This document shows, one piece after another, positions 59,845 through 64,000 of a stretch of 64,000 nt of DNA. Each line of letters starts with the position of its first letter. Position 1 is the first letter of the stretch. A program made the translations under genes and the position numbers. Source of the stretch: Daphnia carinata (lineage: Eukaryota; Arthropoda; Branchiopoda; Diplostraca; Daphniidae); assembly GCF_022539665.2 (NCBI RefSeq), contig NC_081334.1:4806424-4870423 (forward strand). Reading direction: 5' to 3'. The notes below the pieces were generated by a model that was not told where the DNA came from, did not search any database, and saw only the letters and a list, made by a program, of their open reading frames with translations.

Positions 59845-62180
59845 TTAATAGCGTTGCAAATGGTTGACGTCGCCATTATCGCCGTCAGGCTCAAAGCCGA
59901 AATAGGATGCCTGCTGCCCGGCCAGCCACAAATCGTAGGCAGTGTCGATATCAATACTGTGCGCTGCGCTCATCTCTACAAACGAAATCCTTTCAAAAGT
60001 GTGTTGGTTTTTTCCCATTAGAAATCATTCTTGTACATATTTTTTCAAATAATTGTGTTGCAACTACAATTTCATTCCATATTGTCTATGTAAAAAAAAA
60101 AAATGTAGAGAATTTCGAGTTTTAAAAAAAAGGAACGACCACTGGTAAGGTGTACAATCCAAATCAAATTGTTGATACTTAATTCATCGTATATTCCACA
60201 GACAAATAAAGGACAATTTCCTATGCAAAAGCCCCGTACCAAATGAAAAAAAAAAAAGAAGCGTGAATCCCGAAGAAAAGCAATGAGTTTTGAAAGAAGG
60301 ATGCAGTAAGGTGTGCGTGAGGAAAAGAAAAAAAAGGCACTTACTTTCCACCCTGGATGAGTCCTCGTCGCAAAAGTTGAACGGAGCTCAAGTAAAAAGC
60401 GCCGTTCTCTACCAAATCTCCGTCCCAGTCTTGCCTTTTGGGTCGACAATGAGGATCAAAGTTGACCGCGCGGATCTCCTCACCCGCTGCATCCACCTCC
60501 GTCTCTAACATGAAAAAAAGAAAAGGCAATACCACATCAAAAGAAGGCACCTCCCCCCTCTCTCAAAAAAAAAAGAAAAAGTCAAGTATCTGTGGAGGCT
60601 ATCAAGAGCTGAGGAAGACTTGAACGAAAAATAAGAGATGAAAGGATCCATAAAACAAAGGCAAAGGTATGTACCACGTTGCTAGATCTTAAGTAGACGA
60701 AATATACAAAGCTTTCGAATAGGTTACGTCAGGCAAGCCAGGTGGTAGAGTCCTCATTCAAAAAGCTGAAACTGTCAAGGGCTAAGCATCAACCTCCCCG
60801 ACCCACAATCATACGCAGGAGAACAATGGAGTCGGGGGATTGAAAAAGAAAACAAAAAAAAAAGGGGGGGGGGAAATGAGAAAGAATGATTGGTTTACTG
60901 TTTGGCTCAAGTTGCATCCAGCGCAACGAGTGAGAACGCGTGACGGAGAAGACGGAATCGTAGCATCCGCTCGTCATTTTAGCGAGAGCTTGGTTCAAGT
61001 GCGCAACGCGGACGAAAGGAGACGTGCACTGAATCAACGCCACCACGTCGACTTCTAAAGCCGTCGGGAGGGAAGAACGTTAGTGGCAGCTAGTCATTTG
61101 TTTCAAGTCGATGATGAATGAGACTACGTGATATGGCGGCCCTTGTAGCTACAAACTAAAGTTTTGATTAAAGAGCGGCGTTGAATGATGATTTTACCCG
61201 AATGGCTGTCTAAAAACTCGTTGACAGCGTCGAGCGACGATGCCCCATCGGACGATGACTCGGCAGATCGTCGGTGGATCTGCGCTCCGTTTTGATGGGC
61301 CAATTGCAGGATGTCATCGTGGTCCGACGATACCCACATGGAAGTGAAACCTGCAACGACCCACCAAAAAATGTGGTATCATTATTTTTATATTCTCTTT
61401 TGCGTCTAGCAACGTATTGATCGGTTACGTAACGATCAGTAGGATGCCACTTCAGAGTATTCAATCATAATGGAGACGCTGTCCTAAATTCGTTTGGCAG
61501 ACATGTACAGAATAATATCGGCAGTAACACTGAGACGCACACGCCCAAAAGAAATGGCAACCCTGTTCTCCTGGGGCACAAGAAAAGGACAGCGCTGATT
61601 CTCCTGGCAAAGACACACCCAACCGTAGCACCGTACGCAGGCGACAGAACGATGAGAAGAAAAACCGTTTCAGAAGCTATGATTACAAAGGGAGCGGCAG
61701 TGCGCACGGTGGCAGCTGAGAAGGCCCTCCCCGTTCTCCTCCGACACGGTCGTATATTTTCTGAAAGGACTACCACTGCACATGGCGTAAGAATTTCGGA
61801 TCGTCATCTTCTGAATGATTGCGTTCGGCATAGCCTTTATTCACGCACAAATGGCCATACAGCGACGATATTCGTCAAAATGATGGATGCAAAAAGGCGC
61901 GCCCAGTATTCCATTAAATGCCAATCGCGTTCAATTGGAAATGCATTCAAATACCTATCCTATCCGTGTGCAATTGAATCATCAGACAGCAGAAACTCCA
62001 TACCTCATTTTTTTTTTTTTTGACGCAACACAAAAATACAATTGAGGACGATTTACCGCTACATCGGGACATCGTTTTCAGCGACCAGAGGAGAAGTGGC
62101 GTGCCTTTCACTAAGGCCAAGTTCTTCAGCCGGATGCCTTTACTGCCTCCGCGGGCCAGAATCAATCCAGCGACATGCAT
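59845..62180 (-). CDS. CMAS: CMP-N-acetylneuraminic acid synthase (CMP-sialic acid synthetase)
   Basis: Five exons: 62057-62180, 61198-61350, 60899-61054, 60345-60504, 59845-59989, giving 245 residues with all phases consistent. The enzyme activates sialic acid with CTP to CMP-sialic acid. Marks are the nucleotide-binding LILARGGSKGIRLKN (6-20), WVSSDHDDI, IHRRSAESSSDGASSLDAV, LIQCTSPF, YDSVFSVTRSHSLRW, NFDPHCRPKRQDWDGD (159-174), ENGAFY and VEMSAAHSIDIDT with the acidic metal-binding end. Like insect enzymes it has only the synthetase domain and lacks the C-terminal phosphatase-like domain of vertebrate CMAS. ATG 62180 is the first clear start. The frame stays open upstream to an AG at 62211, so a 5' exon with a secretory signal, as in Drosophila, could exist. 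Confidence 0.93.
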
Positions 62181-62209
62181 GACCAGCGCTTGTTCCCGAC
62201 ACACTAGAT

Positions 62210-63155
62210 ATATACCGGTGCAGAAGACGATTTTTCCAGAATTTGTGTGTTGCTGATGACGAACAACAATCTCTGTAATGATAATTCACGAGCTCTGCTC
62301 CAGTCCCAGCAGAGCAGTAGCGGAGAGTAAGCCTTTGCCAACAGTCGAAACTGTAGGTCTTATGTGAAGCGCAATCGTTCACAACAGAGTAAATAACGTT
62401 TAGCGTCGTCTTTCTTCTGGATGCTGCACGTCCCTAAACTACCGAAAACTCCTAGACCGCCGCAATCGCCAACCGAAACATCGTCCGATCGATAAACATT
62501 TCCTCTTGGTGATTTTAGTGGCCACTAGGTGCCAGCACGTGTCTACCCGCTTCTATGATGTTCGATACGAGAATCCAGTTTGACCGTTCGAACCTATTTT
62601 TCTGCCTAGCGAAGGTAGGCTAAAGAATGAAACACAGACACAAAATGAAATGTCACGAGGAACAATGGCCGACGTGGGAACAATTCAACTTTGTCTTGCT
62701 TGCCCTCGTAATCTCATCAAGAATCGAGTATGGCGTACAACTAAAGGGATTAATACAGATAGATGAGCTCCACGTCCGTTTTACGTGACGTTAGTCTTGC
62801 CTACTGTACAGAAATGGATGACTTGACGTGTATAGAGAGAACGAGAGGCAGACATAGCGCTTGACTGCTTCCATTCGGCTGAAAATTTGTCACGCCAGCC
62901 AGAAACCCATTACATTCAGCTGATTGAATCTTAATCCAATTGAATGTTGGCGTTGGTCTTTAAATTGGACCGAATCGGAATTAAAACGTTATTCCCATTC
63001 CAACCCAGTAGCCATAAATCAAGTGGTTAGAAACATTTCACGATGGACTTTACATTTTTCGAGCATTGTAGCAAGGCCAATGAGAAAAAAAATTATACAA
63101 GAAAAAAGAACAAAAAGGAAAGGAAACAAACAAACAAAACACATCAAATATTCTG
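62210..63155. other. Intergenic DNA between CMAS and mLST8
   Basis: About 950 bp. The plus frame at 62924-63190 overlaps the mLST8 3' end and is not supported. The upstream exon of CMAS, if it exists, would be near 62220-62400, but no signal peptide-like frame joins cleanly. Confidence 0.45.
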
Positions 63156-64000
63156 TTACGGTGTTCCATCTTGAAATGCCAGAGAAGTAACAGCTTTTTG
63201 ATGACCAATATATTCTTTAGCTATCTCGCTGGTCTCAATACTCCACAATCTCGCAGTGTTGTCGGAAGAAGCTGCCGAAGCCAAATAGAAAGTGTCAACA
63301 AGTTCAATAGTACCACCAGTTGAAGATTAGTACCTGTTATTGCGTACTGCGAATCAGCACTGAACGCTATATCCCACACCCAACGTTGATTTTCCGTTTG
63401 CAGTGTAGAATGAAGAGTAAAGTCTGAAGTTCTCCATAACTTTGCCGTTTGATCGGCCGACGTCGTTGCCAAATACCTTAAGAAAGAAACAACAGAAGAT
63501 TATAATTGTTTGTGGGATTGCAAAAATTTCACGCCATCGTACTTAGCATCAGGACTAAATTTACACTTGAGACCATAGCGTTTGTGGGCTAGTAAACGGC
63601 TTTTCGGTCGCAACTGAGTTGGCGTTGAACCTTCTTCTCCATCAGGTAGTTTGGTACCAGGAGTTAAGCTCCAAACATAGCAGTTACCCTGTAAAAAAGT
63701 AAGTAAAAATCAAGTTCAACGTGCTTCTTTTAACTAGGTGCCTGCCTTATTATTGATGGCTGCCATGAAATTTGCAGAAGAATCAATTGAAATGTCTTGG
63801 ATTGATGCATCTTGCTCTGGAATCTATTTGTTTAAAAGCTGATGTAATGGAATGAAAAAGTATTGGTAACGCAATTCAATCAGTTTCGAAAACAAACCAG
63901 TTGTTCATTGTGATCTGTTCGCAGATCCCTATGCAAGCAAGGTGCACCTTAGAATCAGTTTCAGTTGCATTATTACTATAAAACTAAAACCTACCAGATA
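63156..64000 (-). CDS. mlst8: mLST8, TOR complex WD40 subunit (3' part, continues past window)
   Basis: Exons 63995-64000 (partial), 63898-63928, 63746-63823, 63543-63688, 63334-63476, 63156-63271. mLST8 is a seven-bladed WD40 protein that stabilises the TOR kinase domain in TORC1 and TORC2. The C-terminal half is visible: [117 protein letters not shown] and the end [16 protein letters not shown]. One exon is only 31 bp. The intron at 63689-63745 starts with GC (AAG then GCAGG), a non-canonical but known donor type; all other donors here are GT. Confidence 0.95.

Overview
The window looks like nuclear DNA of an arthropod, most likely a branchiopod crustacean of the Daphnia type. The genes are split by many short introns (mostly 55-90 bp, GT-AG). 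The gene set is animal: a tetraspanin, a CYP2-clan cytochrome P450, a CUB/LDLa receptor and mLST8. The intergenic DNA is AT-rich and full of repeats. I assigned the organism from gene content and style, not from a diagnostic marker.

Layout. Positions 1-6300 are a tandem satellite of two interleaved monomer types (about 140 and 160 bp), each with a CTCF-like core and a hairpin. From about 6.3 to 26.5 kb there is no intact gene. This part is a decayed large inverted duplication, with arms at about 6.86-14.04 kb and 18.49-24.40 kb. Each arm carries a broken HP1-type chromodomain gene and a copy of an unidentified short coding exon. The left arm also holds an array of about nine exon-like units. 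The centre between the arms holds a C-rich minisatellite, a piggyBac-like MITE and two tRNA-derived fragments.

From 27.0 kb the window becomes gene-dense. In order: a tetraspanin (+), ENGase (-), RFC3 (+), the mitochondrial ornithine carrier SLC25A15 (-), a TMEM59-like protein (-) and a CYP2-clan P450 (-). I rebuilt the exons of ENGase, RFC3, SLC25A15, TMEM59, the P450, CMAS and mLST8 base by base. Their reading phases close without error, except that the P450 needs the second of two overlapping splice acceptors at one junction.

From 40.1 to 46.3 kb no gene is certain. From 46.32 to 59.61 kb lies a long plus-strand gene for a type I membrane protein with LDLa, CUB, LDLa and transmembrane segments, resembling Drosophila Culd. 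It has two reading-frame problems, which may be assembly errors, an unrecognised intron or real damage. CMP-sialic acid synthetase (-) follows tail to tail, and the window ends inside mLST8 (-).

The genes do not form one pathway. ENGase and CMAS both act on glycans, RFC3 serves DNA replication, mLST8 serves TOR signalling, SLC25A15 serves arginine and ornithine metabolism, and the P450 serves oxidative metabolism. The most unusual parts are the satellite, the inverted duplication with its chromodomain relics, and the exon-like array.
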